This document shows, piece after piece, positions 1 to 11,829 of a DNA stretch of 64,000 nt. This DNA is from Azolla caroliniana (Eukaryota; Polypodiophyta). The stretch covers positions 14,508,001-14,572,000 of the forward strand of contig JBHGNT010000018.1 in NCBI GenBank assembly GCA_043228905.1. The letters are read 5' to 3'. The notes beneath the pieces were generated by a model, which saw only the letters and a list, made by a program, of their open reading frames with translations, was not told the DNA's origin and did no database searches. Within the stretch, counting starts at the first letter, position 1. Each line of letters opens with the position of its first letter. The position numbers and the translations under genes are program-made.

Positions 1-310
1 AGACATCCCAAACCGGAGTGAAGGGGGAGATTGTTGGGAAATCGGTCTCTCCGGATGGGATACGGTGATGAATAAAGAGGACCCGGTGAGAACCGGAAGA
101 GATCCAGAAACCGGATTAGTGGACCCGGTGAGAACCGGAAGAGAAGATAGATTTGTAAATATGTCTTGAATAAGTTCATTGACGCTATATTTGTAAATAG
201 CCCTAAGTTCATATAACTATAAATATGACTTAGGGCAATCACTTTAGCATGTGTGATTGTGTTGTTGTCATATTGTTGTAATTGTTGTACAGAGTGAGAG
301 GGAGAGAGGG
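1..310 (+). mobile_element. 3' end of a Ty1/copia-type element: polypurine tract and truncated 3' LTR
   Basis: Bases 21-30 are a purine run directly before TGTTGGG at 32, the usual layout of a polypurine tract followed by a copia LTR start. The putative LTR holds two copies of a GGACCCGGTGAGAACCGGAAG motif (about 79 and 121), probably an enhancer-like direct repeat, and a TATA-like CTATAAATA near 217. It has no recognisable end, because near 310 it runs into the (GATA)n tail of a minus-strand LINE. The internal coding region would lie left of the window. The call rests on boundary motifs only. Confidence 0.6.
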
Positions 311-1539
311 AGATAGATAGATAGATAGATAGATTATATTATCGTCTTCGGAGGTCAAATATGACCTATGAGACCAAAAATATTACATTTCACGTGATAC
401 GTGTGAAAGTGAGTAGTGACTCTCGATGTTCAAGAACTTTACCAATGAATGTTGCAATCGAGAGTGCACATTGTGGTTGTGAGAGGAATTCATGCAAAGA
501 TTGGGCTCGATTGAAGAGATGTGGAAAGCATGGTCGAATATGATCAAAGGCAGAGCATTGTATCAAAGTGTGATACTCAGACTCGCGAACTTGTTTAGGG
601 CAAAGTGTGCATAGCCGACCACTCTCATCACTTGTACCCCAACGCCCTGTTTCACATCGTAATGCATGTGAGCTAAGTCGCATGGAAGCAATGGTTCGAA
701 TGGAAGATAACGGTATGGGCTCTAACATGTATGGATGTGTACGATTTCCCCGTTCCACAAAGAATATGGTTTTGTAATTAGGTGCAACATGTGTAGTATA
801 ATGTGTGAAGCGTGAGCCTCCAAATTTGTCCCATGTCATGATACATTGGCATTGCAAAAAGGCCTCATTTACAGAGGAATCTAATGATGCATCATGAAGC
901 AAGTGTCTTGCATCCCATCTACCAAACCAAATTTCTATATCTTGCATCCAACCGAAACACAAAATTTTGCTTTTATGCGTCTTTTGTATCTTTTTGCTTG
1001 CTTCCCACGCAATTCTAGGAAGTCGATGTGAGGGACTTTTTTGAACCTTAAGCATGTACTCAACAACCCTTTCCATGGCCATGATCTCAATGGGAAGCGA
1101 TCCCGTCTCAAGGAGGAGGAGGGTGTAGGGCGTTTGTTTCTTAACTTGTAGAAACTTGGTAAGAAAATGCTTTTGGACATTTTCAAACTCTTTCCACATA
1201 GATTTAGGGATGCTACCGCCCCATACTTCCACCCCATAGAGAAGAACCGGTGTCACCAAAGTGTCGAAAAGATATTTCTTGAGGACCCAACACTTAATAT
1301 CTCCAAGATTGCATGTGTTCTCAAATGCATAGTATGCTCGCTTGCCCGCCTCTAAACGGCGTGTAGCACATTCATTCCATCTATGATTTGAAGGAACTTC
1401 AAGGCCAAGATATTTGAAGCTTTCCACACATTCAAGTGGCTCATTGTTGTACATAATGCATGGTTTATCTCTTTTTTGGCTCTTCACAAGCATAATCTTT
1501 GTTTTAGAGCTATTGAGACTTAATTTAGTATGCATGCAA
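311..1539 (-). mobile_element. LINE family A, copy 1, 5'-truncated (RT 3' part and zinc-binding tail)
   Basis: The minus strand from about 1539 down to 390 encodes the C-terminal part of a non-LTR reverse transcriptase: a thumb-like region with VLLYGVEVWGGS, then a C-terminal cysteine/histidine motif of the form CTLCP...H...C near 560-630. It ends in a (TATC)n microsatellite tail, seen on the plus strand as (GATA)n at 313-336. It is nearly collinear with 6.66-7.87 kb, the 3' end of a longer copy of the same family. Homology stops abruptly at 1539 within the RT, which is typical 5' truncation. One frame stays open over nearly all of this fragment, so it is not very old. Confidence 0.85.
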
Positions 1540-2690
1540 TTAACATGCATGTATGCATGCAGGCTTGGCTACAAAACTCTTTTGAGGGTGACCATTCAAT
1601 CGTTCTGGTAGTGAAGTCAAAGTTGTCACAGACTAAATGGAGAATACTAACCATAATTTCCTCTAAAATTCATCACTCAATAAAGTCACTAAGGAAATTA
1701 CTTAATTGATTTTTCAGGTATTAACTCTTTTGAGAAGGATTATTCAATCTTTCTTGGTAGTGAATTCAGAGTGTTGTAGCATAGGTTCACATAACGTACT
1801 AAATTTATTCACTTGGGAAAGCATGAAAGGAAGGATTTATATGTGGTATTTGTAGTAGGTATCATTTGGCAAATTTTTTGAAGGAAGTCCCAAAAATCAA
1901 GAGGTTGAGCTTGCACATCTAAAGAAAGCATTGTCTCTTGCAAACAACAAGAAAACTCAAAGAGAATACAATGTATCTATATTTGATGATTTATAATAAT
2001 GGCCAGCAACTTCATGTGTGAAGCATTCATTAGTGGTGTTGGTGGGCAAAATAACATCATCTTAAAATGCAATTTAAGTAAAGACAAGACTCGAGCAAAT
2101 AGCAAAAGAAAACGCATAATGTATGCATCAAAACTACCTACACAAGGAACATACTTGTGCTAAATCTCATATGCCCAAACAATGAAAAGTAATTCAAGAA
2201 AATATATATGTACTTAGAGTTCAAAATCAAGCTTTTTGTGCACACAAAATTGATGATAAGGTGGCAAATTGAACAACGGTAGGGTGACAACATGCTCACC
2301 ATAAAGCAACTTCTTTTCCTTCCTAAGCATGATTCTAAGTCACCACAAATGGCACTTACACTAATTTATCCTTCATTAAAATGCATGATTGATATTTGAG
2401 AGTGCCTAAATTTCTAATTCTCAAATGCCCTTCCTTATATGTATTTATATCTAAGAGTGATTATATTCTTGGATTTATATCTCTTACTTACCCAAATGTA
2501 CATGTCCCATATTGGACAACTAATATTAAGGTAGTGTTTGACCACCTTGGGCTCTTGTTTGATGGTCTTGATGGAGTACCATAACATTATGTAGGTTGAA
2601 AGGAAATTTGATTTAATAGTTTATCATATTGAACTTTGCAACATCTTGTAGTTAGACTAGTTGACATTGAATGATATGCAAAGATGTTGA
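1540..2690. other. AT-rich stretch without a recognised gene
   Basis: Both strands are full of stop codons and the longest open frame is about 60 codons. I see no LTR ends, inverted termini or coding similarity. The left edge carries overlapping TGCATGCA palindromes (1531-1560) at the LINE truncation point. Confidence 0.5.
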
Positions 2691-3320
2691 CACTCATTAT
2701 TGCTAAGCTACATGGAAGTAATGGTGTAGAGGACAAACAATGATAGTAGTTTCCCATTTAGAAGAAGAAGAAGGTTTTGTAGTTTAAGATATATATAATA
2801 TATTGTGTGAAGTGAAGGACGTCCCACCTTTCTCATGTTTAGATATAATGGTATTGCAAAGCCTCATTCATGGAGGAATCTATTAATGCATCATAAAGCA
2901 AAGTGTAATGCATCCCATCGTCCACAACATTTCATGATTTCCTATACCCATAAATAGTTTTTGTGTGTCTTTTGAATGTTTTTTACTTGCTTACCATGCA
3001 ATTCCAAGGAACCGATGTGAGGTGCATTTTAAACCTTAACTACAACCTTGACAACACTTTCCATGTCCATGACCTCAACGACAAGTGATCCAATCTAAAA
3101 AGTAGGAAAACATAAGGCATTTGTAGCTTGACTCAAAGAAATGTCGTAATAAGGCGACACTTATGGACATTATCAAACTCTTTTGAAGAGAACTTAAGAA
3201 TACTAGAGCTCCATACTTCACAGCCTCATAGAGAAACATCAATATCATTGAAGTGTGGAAGAGGCATATCTTGAGAGCCCAACGTTCGATTTCTCTTCTG
3301 TTGTGCATGTTCTAAAACAC
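2690..3320 (-). mobile_element. Diverged fragment of LINE family A
   Basis: The stretch can be aligned by eye with 800-1330 of copy 1. It shares blocks around a GCCTCATTCATGGAGGAATCTA-like segment (about 2860), the GCATCATAAAGCAA-like segment that follows, and the CATGTCCATGACCTCAA segment near 3065. Many substitutions and small indels break every frame. Orientation follows the better copies (minus). Confidence 0.6.
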
Positions 3321-3375
3321 ATATTAAAAGACAATACTTCACCCTCTCACCCCCAACACACACACACACCACAAA

Positions 3376-3455
3376 TGTTGTAGCTCAATTGGTAAAGGTT
3401 GTATTGCGAAGAGTAGTACGCCACATGCATGATCAAACCTCTACATTCTTCCATA
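3376..3455 (+). repeat. Possible tRNA-derived (SINE-like) sequence
   Basis: TAGCTCAATTGG at 3381-3392 matches a pol III A box. A weak B-box-like GATCAAACCTC follows at 3431-3441, at tRNA-like spacing. No clean acceptor or anticodon stem can be drawn, so this is not a working tRNA gene. It may be a SINE head or chance similarity. Confidence 0.3.
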
Positions 3456-3539
3456 CCAGTTGGAGCTCCTTCACTAAGCTTGCCTAGTAGAGATCAAAAT
3501 GGCATACATTGAGGTCCTATGTCCTGCAACGACACCCAA

Positions 3540-6500
3540 CCAAGTAGTGCATCTAAGGAGAGCAAGTGACATTCATCCTCCACCATTCCTTCATTGCATA
3601 CTTTACATGTCTTCAAATTTGTTACATTTTGATACCATGATGCAACTTCAATACCTAACTTGTGAGATCGAGTGCGAAGTTGTGTAAGGGCTCTACAAGC
3701 ATTACTACTCATATTGGTAATGAGATAAGGTTGGATACGATCAATAGGCATTCTTGCTTTATATTGAGACCAACATTCAGGGTTGATATTTGCAATGTAG
3801 TATTCTAGCTTTATCCTCTTAGCATCTTCGTACTTCATCCTTAATGATTCCACCAACCTTTCCTCAATCATTACATAATGCATAACATCACCTGAAAGCT
3901 CTAAAAGATCATCCACGCCCCATCTTCTAAACTATTTCCTTATGTCAACAACCCAACCAAATGAGAAAATCTTTCTCTTATGATTTTTTTGTAGCTTACA
4001 TCCAACATTCTAAGCAAGATGTGGTAATCGATAATTCGGCATATTCTTGACTTTTGTAATTTATTTATATACTCTTTGGAGTGCCAATATTTCTATGGGT
4101 CGAACACCTGTTTCCAAGCGCATAACCTGGTAAGAGGTAGTGTATTTAAGTCCTAATTGCCTCCTTAAAAACATCTTTTGAATTTTCTCAATCTCATCCC
4201 ATGCATTAAGAGAGATGGTGCCACCCCATACTTCTCCCATACTTATACTCCATAAAGCAATACTTGAGTTACCGTGGCATTGAACAACATTAGTTTTACT
4301 TCCCATCCACACTTAATATCCCTTTGGTTGCATTGGTTCTCCAAAAGGTAATACGATTTCCAACCGGCTTGGAGCTTAGAATCAAAGCATGCACTCCATT
4401 TATTTGTGGCGGGTACATCAATACAAGGATATTTAAAGCTTCAAACAAATTGTATATGTTCACCTCTATATGTGAGCATAGGGTAATGACGAGGTTGGAT
4501 GGTTTGCACTACCATCATTTTTGCTCTCTCCACATTCCTTGCTAGGCCACTACTACGGCAAAATTCTTCTAATACCCCAAGTAAATGTTGCATACTATCA
4601 ACATCATATGAGAAGAGTACCACATCATATGCATATAGAAGCAATAAGATAACATATTGCATCAATTTGGGGGTTGCATTCAATCCTTCTTCTCTTGCAA
4701 CCTTATTCACCACTTCTTCTAATTTATCAATACATAAGCCAAAAAGTGTGGGCGATAGTGGACATCCTTGCTTGACCCCCATGTTAATTAAAAAGTCCTT
4801 TGAGAATTCACTATCCATTTTTAATTAGCATTTAACTTGTTCATATAGGCATGCAACAACAACTCGGTACTCTAATGGCATGTCAATCTCTACCATTCTA
4901 TTCCAAAGCTCACTTCGTGGCATGGTATCAAAAGCTTTCTTGAAATCAACAAAACAACAATAAAGCGTTTTTCCTTGTAGTCGACTCTCTTCCATGATTA
5001 CTCTCAATTTGACCAAATGATCCACAGTGGAGTGTTTTCGTCTAAATCCTACTTGCCCAAGTGCTATTTTGCTTGTACTTTCAGCCCATGTGCTTATCTT
5101 TTGCTCCATAATAGTGCTATATAATTTAGTAATAGTTGAGCTCACCATTATTGTACGATAATTTGATACTTGATTCTTATCTGCGGCTTTAAATATTGGT
5201 TTAATCCAATTCATAAGCCAATCATTTGGAAATCCTTGTTTTATAGCTTGCTCTATAATTGTCATTATCCAATGACGAGTATGTGGCATTGTCCAGTTTA
5301 AAAGCTCACTTGAGACGATGGTTGCATCTGCTACTTTCCCACTCACCATCTTCTTTATTCCCTTATTGACATCATCAATATTGATACATGTAGTGCATGG
5401 TGTTTCAATTTGCTCAACCATAGGAGCCACACCTTCATGCATATATAGCCTTTGTACATAGTCTAACATCTCTTCATTTGTAAAGTGACCTTTCACATCT
5501 TCTTTCTTACCCTTGAGTTGTCCCCATGCTAATTTTGGTTTGAGCTAAATAAATTTTTATTTTTCATCTCTTGCATTTGGAAATATCTTCTTTTCTTTCT
5601 CCTCACTACTTTCTTATATAGGTGACATGCAACAATCTTTTCATTTTCCCCTTCTATGGACTTAAACCATTTGAGATACATCTTACATTCATTGTCGAAC
5701 CAATAATTACATGGAAAACTACACATCTTATGCCCACCCACATGCCTCTTAAAGTATTGATATCCAACCTTAAGGATGATATCCTTCAAATGTTGCCAAT
5801 TTTCTTTAACATCGTTGCTTAGAGAAAAATTTAACAAATGGTTATCCACTTTATTTGCATACATCTTAGCTTTTTCGTAGCAAGGTTGGATGATACATCT
5901 CAAGTTCCGTCTTTCACTCCATGACATCTATTGGTGAAATGTGGAATTGCAAGCTCTAAGTACAATGGGTTGTGGTCTGAGTCCGGAGATAGAGAACCAA
6001 CTTTAAACACATTCACCAATGATAGGTCACATGCCAACATTAATGCGTAATCAACCACACTTCCTCCACCCAAGGATGGTAAACATGTGAGCACATTTGT
6101 CAATGGGAACGTCGTTATACCATTTAGGATATAATCAAGTTCGTGCAATTTAGCATATGTATCAAAAATTTTCCATAATCTGACATGATACAATCCTCTG
6201 AGTCACGCAATAGACAATGTTCTACTATAGTTTCTTCAAATGTCTCTGCATTTTGGAAATTTCCAACTTTTGCATTGAAGTCTCCCATAATTAAAACTTT
6301 ACCAAGCCTCTCAAATGAAAGTATATCATGACATAATTCTGTAAAAGGATCGTCACAATCTAACCCAAACCTACTATAGTAGTTTGAGTCTTTGTGAGGA
6401 ATGTAACATGCAACTATATAGAGCTTCTCTTTCCCTAAATTAACCGCTATCCATATGTATCTCTTATAATCATCATATTTACATACTTTGATGGAATTAT

Positions 6501-6654
6501 CTAAGCTCTCATGGTAGATATATGCGATCCCGTCACGCCCAATATTCCCTTTGGAGGGATGCCATATCGATTTTATGAGGTAGCCATCAATCTTAGGTAT
6601 AGGTTTTGCCTCATGCTCCCATGTTTTAGCCAAAAATATAATGGGGTCATAAAG
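3540..6654 (-). mobile_element. LINE family B, copy 1 (APE endonuclease + reverse transcriptase), broken
   Basis: Read on the minus strand, 6650-5900 encodes an endonuclease/exonuclease/phosphatase domain. It starts inside the domain at FLAKTWEHEAK and contains YIPHKDSNYY, the catalytic MGDFNAKVG and the SDHNPL motif with its His. Then 5496-4825 gives the RT fingers (YRTIMVSSTI, VDFKKAFDTMPR), 4818-4441 the palm (GVKQGCPLSPTLFGLC, but LLLYAYDVVLF, where YVDD has become YAYD) and 4312-3494 the thumb and tail. Frames change at least six times, so it is dead, and the mutated catalytic motif supports that. The 5' end is missing: at 6655 it meets the 3' tail of a family A LINE. No ORF1 is present in this copy. 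Confidence 0.9.
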
Positions 6655-6832
6655 AGATAGATAGATTATATTATCGTCTTCGAAGGTCAAATATGACGCA
6701 TGAGACCAAAAATATTACATTTCACATAATAAATGTGAAAGTGAGTAGTGACTCTCAATGATCAAGAACTTTACCAATGAATGTTGCAATCGAGAGTGCA
6801 CATTGTGGTCGTGAGAGGAATTCATGCAAGGA

Positions 6833-7024
6833 TTAGGCTCGGTCAAAGAGATGTGGAAAGCATGGTCGAATATGATCAAAGGTAGAGCATTGTATCAAAG
6901 TGTGATACTCAAACTCGCAAACTTGTTTAGGGCAAAGTGTGCATAGCCGACCACTCTCATCACTTTGTGCCCCAATGCCATGTCTCACATCGCAATGCAT
7001 GTGAGCTAAGTCGCATGGAAGCAA
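6833..7024 (-). pseudogene. LINE A C-terminal zinc-binding segment
   Basis: The short frame encodes RLCTLCPKQV followed by a spaced His and Cys (HTLIQCS), a small zinc-binding motif like those after plant LINE reverse transcriptases. In copy 1 the same motif is in frame with the RT, so here a frameshift separates it from 7029-8201. Confidence 0.65.
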
Positions 7025-7028
7025 CAGT

Positions 7029-8981
7029 TCAAATGGCAGATAACGGTATGGGCTCTAACATGTATCGATGTGTACGATTTCCCCGTTTCGCAAAGAATAT
7101 GGTTTTGTAGTTAGGTGCAACATGTGTAGTATAATGTGTGAAGTGTGAGCCTCCACAATTGTCCCATGTCATGATACATTGGCATTGCAAAAAGGCCTCA
7201 TTTACAGAGGAATCTAATGATGCATCATGAAGCAAGTGGCTCACATCCCATCTACCAAACCAAATGTCTATATCTTGCATCCAACTAGAACACAAAATTT
7301 TGCTTTTATGCGTCTTTTGGATCTTTTTGCTTGCTTCCCATGTAATTCTAGGAAGTCGAGGTGAGGGACTTTTTTGAACCTTAAGCATGTACTCAACAAC
7401 CCTTTCCATGGCCATGATCTCAATGGGAAGTGATCCCGTCTCAAGGAGGAGGGTGTAGGACGTTTGTTTCTTAACTTGTAGAAACTTTGGAAGAAAATAT
7501 TTTTGGACATTTTCAAACTCTTTCCACATAGATTTAGGGATGCTACTGCCCCATATTTCCACCCCATAGAGAAGAACCGGCATCACCAAAGTGTCGGAAA
7601 TATATTTCTTGAGGACCCAACACTTAATATCTCCAAGATTGCATGTGTTCTCAAATGCATAGTATGCTCGCTTGCCCGCCTCTAAGCGGCGTGTAGCACA
7701 TTCATTCCATCTATGATTTGAAGGAACTTCAAGGCCAATATATTTGAAGCTTTCCACACATTCAAGTGGCTCATTGTTGTACATAATGCATGGTTTATCT
7801 CTTTTTTGGCTCTTCACAAGCATAATCTTTGTTTTAGAGCTATTGACACTTAATTTAGTATGCATGCAAAAAATTTCCAATGCCTTCATAAGCTTTTGTG
7901 CATCTCCTAAAGTATTTGCAAAAAGCACTACATCATCTACATATAGCAAAAGCATAATCACGACATTCCCAATGGCAACTTCTGCAACACATTCTTCCTT
8001 TGCAAACTTGGTAACCATTTCTTCCAATTCATCAATGCATAGACCAAATAGTGTTGGTGACAGTGGGCATCCTTGCTTAACACCAATAGTGCTTTTGAAA
8101 AAATCTGAAAGTTTATCTCTCATGCGCACACAACATATAACCTTCTCATAAATTCGGGAAATTGCAAGCATATATTCACTTGGAACCTCAAGTTCTTCCA
8201 TTCACCTCCAAAGATGCTCACGAGGTACCATATCAAAAGCTTTCTTGAAGTCTACAAAGCAACAATATAAACATTTACCTCTAAGGCGACTTTCCTCCAT
8301 TAATACTCGAAGGGTGATAAGGTGATCAATGGTGCTATGGTGTTTCCGAAAGCCAGCTTGTCCATAAGCTCTCTTACCACTTTTTTCAGCCCATACACTT
8401 ATCTTTGATTCCATTATACATCCAAATAGTTTTGCCATTAATGAGCCAACCATGATGGTTCGATAGTTGTTTACATTATTTATATCTCCACTTTTATGTA
8501 AAGGTCTGATCCAATTTGTAGTCCAATCGTACGGCATACCATGTTGCAATGCATCATTAAACATATCGCTTATCCATATATGTGCTTCATTTCCCGTCCA
8601 TTTGAGCATTTCAGCCTTTATACATTGAAGATCGCTTGCCTTTCGAGAGGCCAATTTCTTAAGTCCTATGCATATATCTTCAATTGTAAAGAAGGGAGGC
8701 ATATGTGAAAGAGAACCATAACACATCATCTTTCCGGAAAGAGATAACTCATATAAATTCTTACAATGCATAGACAAGTCGTGAAGAGTTAAGTCACCAT
8801 AACTCTCAACACGTTTTCCCTTTAGATTTCCCCAAAATTTAGCACATGCATGTGCTTTCTCTTGCGTTTGGATAAATTGTTGAGTAACTTCACATATTCT
8901 TCTCTTTCTTTGAATAAGCCTTTTATACTCATGCAAATGCTTTTGGTAATTCTCTTTATCCTTAACTACATCCAAAACCAT
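7029..8981 (-). pseudogene. LINE A reverse transcriptase, interrupted by an in-frame stop
   Basis: The first half (8981-8202) carries the N-terminal RT blocks, with YRTIMVGSLMAKL, AYGQAGFRKHHST and FVDFKKAFD. A TGA at the join near 8204 then stops it, where the reading would otherwise continue from LWR into MEELEVPSEY in the same frame. The second half (8201-7029) has the GVKQGCPLSPTLFGLC block, the catalytic LLLYVDDVVLF and the thumb with VLLYGVEIWG. A CGA-to-TGA change would explain the stop. The RT would copy element RNA at a nicked target, but this copy cannot make full-length protein. Confidence 0.85.
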
Positions 8982-9119
8982 AAGGCACTTTCGAGCTTCA
9001 CGACATTCTTTATCAAACTATTTTTTCCTAAGTTTCTTGGTGCATTTCCAAGATGTGCGGTTGGTCGAAAAACATTTGTTTGTACATGAGAGAATGACTT
9101 TCTTGAAAGCTTCCCATTT

Positions 9120-10163
9120 TCATTCTAGTGTGGCACCATGTTGTATCTTTGTCATTTGTAACATATCCTCAACCATCTTGGAGTACATGGGTGCTCGCTT
9201 AAGGTTCATGCTCAAGTGCGGTTGTTTATTACCTTCAATAGCCTTCTCACAATCAAACCTATGCATACATTTGAGATCAATACATAAAGGCCTATCATCG
9301 GATTCCGGTGTCCATTCACCAAGTGAGAATTTATGTATACGATCCAAAATACCTTCAGAAAGTAGCACATAATCAATCACACTATTTCCGTTGTGTTTTC
9401 TACATGTAAAACCATTAGTGTTGGGCCATAAGGAAATACCATTTGCAATAAGCAATCCGGTACTATTGCACATTTGTAGGAGTAACTTCCCAAATTGGTC
9501 TGGATCTTTTTCATCGCTAGAAGAGCGGTTATACATTTGCATATCCTCTTGCATCCTTGAGATATGTGGCATGAAAGATTCTTGTGAATCAAGTTGGAAA
9601 CTTCTTGTACGAGCATTCATGTCACCAAAGACAATAACTTCCCCTTTGGATTTGAAATAAGAAATATCATCTTCTAGATTGGCAAACGGTTGATCTTTAT
9701 CCAAACAAGCATAAAAATTAGAATCTTGATGAGGAATGTAACATCCAACTACAAAAGTGGGCAAATCATTAGGTGTTTCTATTTTGAGCCATATGTAGCA
9801 TTTATTTTCATCATTTTTTATGATTGACACATATTTCTCTATTTCCTTCTTAATCAAACATGCCACCCCTCCTTGTCCTCTTCTTTGTCTTGGATTTTTC
9901 TTCCATATCAAAGAGTGTACATTATAGTTTCCTAAACCTTGAATCCTTTGAGTATCATGCTCCCATGTTTCAACAAGAAGTGTGATATCCGAGTCATCGG
10001 TGAACTCCTCTATGCCAAATCCTGCATTCCATGGGTATCCATTGCAATTCCAAAAGCATGAGAGAGAGATACAAAGTGATACTCTGTTGTAACCGCCACT
10101 GTGCGTAGAAACAGAGCTCGAGGTCGTTGCCTCCGAGTCTCTGATTGTACCCCTTCTCTTCAT
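9120..10163 (-). pseudogene. LINE A endonuclease (APE/EEP domain) of ORF2
   Basis: The frame encodes about 347 residues of the AP-endonuclease-like nuclease that nicks target DNA for LINE priming. Visible motifs are CFWNCNGYPWN at the start of the domain, VETWEHD, VGCYIPHQDSNFY, FGDMNARTRSF (metal and substrate binding) and SVIDYVLLSEG. The usual SDH near the end reads ESDDRPL, so the general-base His is replaced by Asp, which should abolish nicking. The frame is lost downstream, before the RT. The leader before residue 35 may be untranslated or ORF1-derived sequence read in frame. Confidence 0.8.
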
Positions 10164-10284
10164 AGTGATAGTTCGGAGTCTGTGGGCTCCCGTGGTTTTT
10201 CCCTATTAGGTTTTTCCCCGTAAACATCCGGTGTCATTTTTCTTGTGTACTATCCACTTCCCCTTTCTGTGTTTGATTCTTATA

Positions 10285-11829
10285 GAAGTGACTTACTACT
10301 CGATTGTGGCCGAGCGATATTCCGTGCATTTCTTTACAGAAAAAGGGTGTCGACTTCGATGAGATATTCGCACCAGTTATGAAAATGATATCTGAAAAGA
10401 GAGATGATGATAGAAAAGAGAGAGAAGGAAGATCTAGAAATCCAAATCTACAAAGATATATTAATAAGGAGTGATCATCATAGAAACAAGAGAAAGAAGA
10501 TACATAAACTCAAGCCTACAAGGATCAATTGATCACTAGAAAAACGCACTACATGAATAGGTAAGAAAAAACACCACCAGAAAACCAGGCCCTCTCACCA
10601 CCTCACTCTTCTTGCTTTATATGAAGTTCTCCTCTAGTAGATAAGTTTCGCTTGCTTTCTTTTCCACGCTTTTTTAGAGCTGTTCCATCTCCTATTCTTA
10701 GCTATGACACAACGATCTTCTAATCGTCATATCTCCCTCATCCATGCTCCAAATTTAGAGTTTTAAAAAGCTACGGATAGCTCTCGTCAAAAGCTTTCTA
10801 ACCCATATTTGCACATTATATTTGGCTTCCAAATGAATGAGTTATGGGCGTTCGTTGTAGACTGTATTTTGGTGGCCCGTTTTTTTCTTCTTTGACTTTT
10901 CTCCATCTTTCTTGCTTTTAGTTTGACTTATACTTGAAACCTTAGCTCGTGTTCTTGGCCTTCGGGTGTGAATGCTCCATACCTTATATTTTTGTAGACT
11001 TCAGTACCTTGAATTCTAAAAACACTTTCACAATACCCATTCGAACTGTTCTGAGCATAGCTGCCAGTATGGACTTGGAGATCGAATAGTTAGATGTCAA
11101 AACAACATTCTTGCATAGGGAGCTGGATGAAGAGATCTACATGCAGTAGCCTGAAAGCTTTGAGGAGAAAGTGAAAGAGAACTTGGTGTGTCGACTGAAG
11201 AAAAGCTTGTATGGGTTGAAACAAGCTCCACGACAATGGTACAAGAAGTTCGAGTCCTTCATGCTAGAACATAGGTTCCAGAAAACACGGGTTGATCACT
11301 GTGTGTTCGTCAAAAGGTATGATGAAGGTGACTTCTTGATTCTCTTATTATACGTGGATGACTTGTTGATAGTCGAACAAGACACGAAGAGGATCGTGAG
11401 AATGAAGAAAGCTTTAGGCAAGTTGTTTGTCATGAAAGATCTTGGACCGACTAAATAGATTTTAGGAATGCACATAGTTCGGGATAGAACTAAGAAACTG
11501 TTGTGGTTGTCACAAGAGAAGTATGTGACGAAGATTCTCAAAAGATTCAAGATGTCGGAAGCAAAGCTAGTCGGCTCTGTGTTGCCAACCAAGTGCAAGT
11601 TGAATGCTAAGCAATGCCCAAGAGGGGAGAAAGAAAAGGTTGAGATGAGGAAAGTACCGTATGCCTCGGCCGTCGACAGTCTAATGTATGCTATGGTCTG
11701 TACGAAACCAGACATAACATTTGTTGTGGGAGTAGTAAACCGATACATGAGTAATCCGAGTAGAGAACACTGGGCAATAGTAAAGAGGATACTCCAGTAC
11801 TTGAAAGGCACCTCGTGGGTATGCCTTAG
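10285..11829 (+). mobile_element. Ty1/copia reverse transcriptase relic, split by an insertion
   Basis: 10343-10392 reads KKGVDFDEIFAPVMKM, the start of the copia RT. After a foreign insert of about 640 bp it resumes near 11033 with IRTVLSIAASMDLE, KKSLYGLKQAPRQWY, the catalytic LLYVDDLLIV and, past a stop at 11457, ILGMHIVRDRTKK and PYASAVDSLMYAM. It stops at 11829 against the 3' end of a LINE B fragment. In-frame stops occur at several places. No LTRs of this copy remain in the window. Confidence 0.85.
10393..11032. mobile_element. Probable solo LTR inserted in the copia RT relic
   Basis: About 640 bp separate two codon stretches that are contiguous in normal copia RT (KM...IRT). The insert begins TGAAAAG and ends CTTTCACA, giving short inverted termini. 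The flanking pentamers ATATC and ATACC differ at one base, as expected for an aged target duplication. It has no coding capacity. The boundaries could be off by a few bases. Confidence 0.5.

Larger units (their letters stand above)
6655..10250 (-). mobile_element. LINE family A, copy 2, nearly full ORF2
   Basis: This is the longest family A copy: endonuclease frame 10163-9120, RT frames 8981-8202 and 8201-7029, a zinc-binding tail near 6833-7024, then a 3' end of GATAGATAGATT type (plus strand, about 6656) like copy 1. Orientation is minus throughout. The 5' end lies near 10.2-10.25 kb, next to a copia relic. It shares architecture with family B but its protein sequence is clearly different (for example AYGQAGFRKHHST here against ALGQVGFRRKHST in B). 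Confidence 0.9.

Noticed and set aside
3371-3460. A functional tRNA gene
   Set aside because: Only the A box is good; acceptor and anticodon stems cannot be paired and the B box is degenerate.
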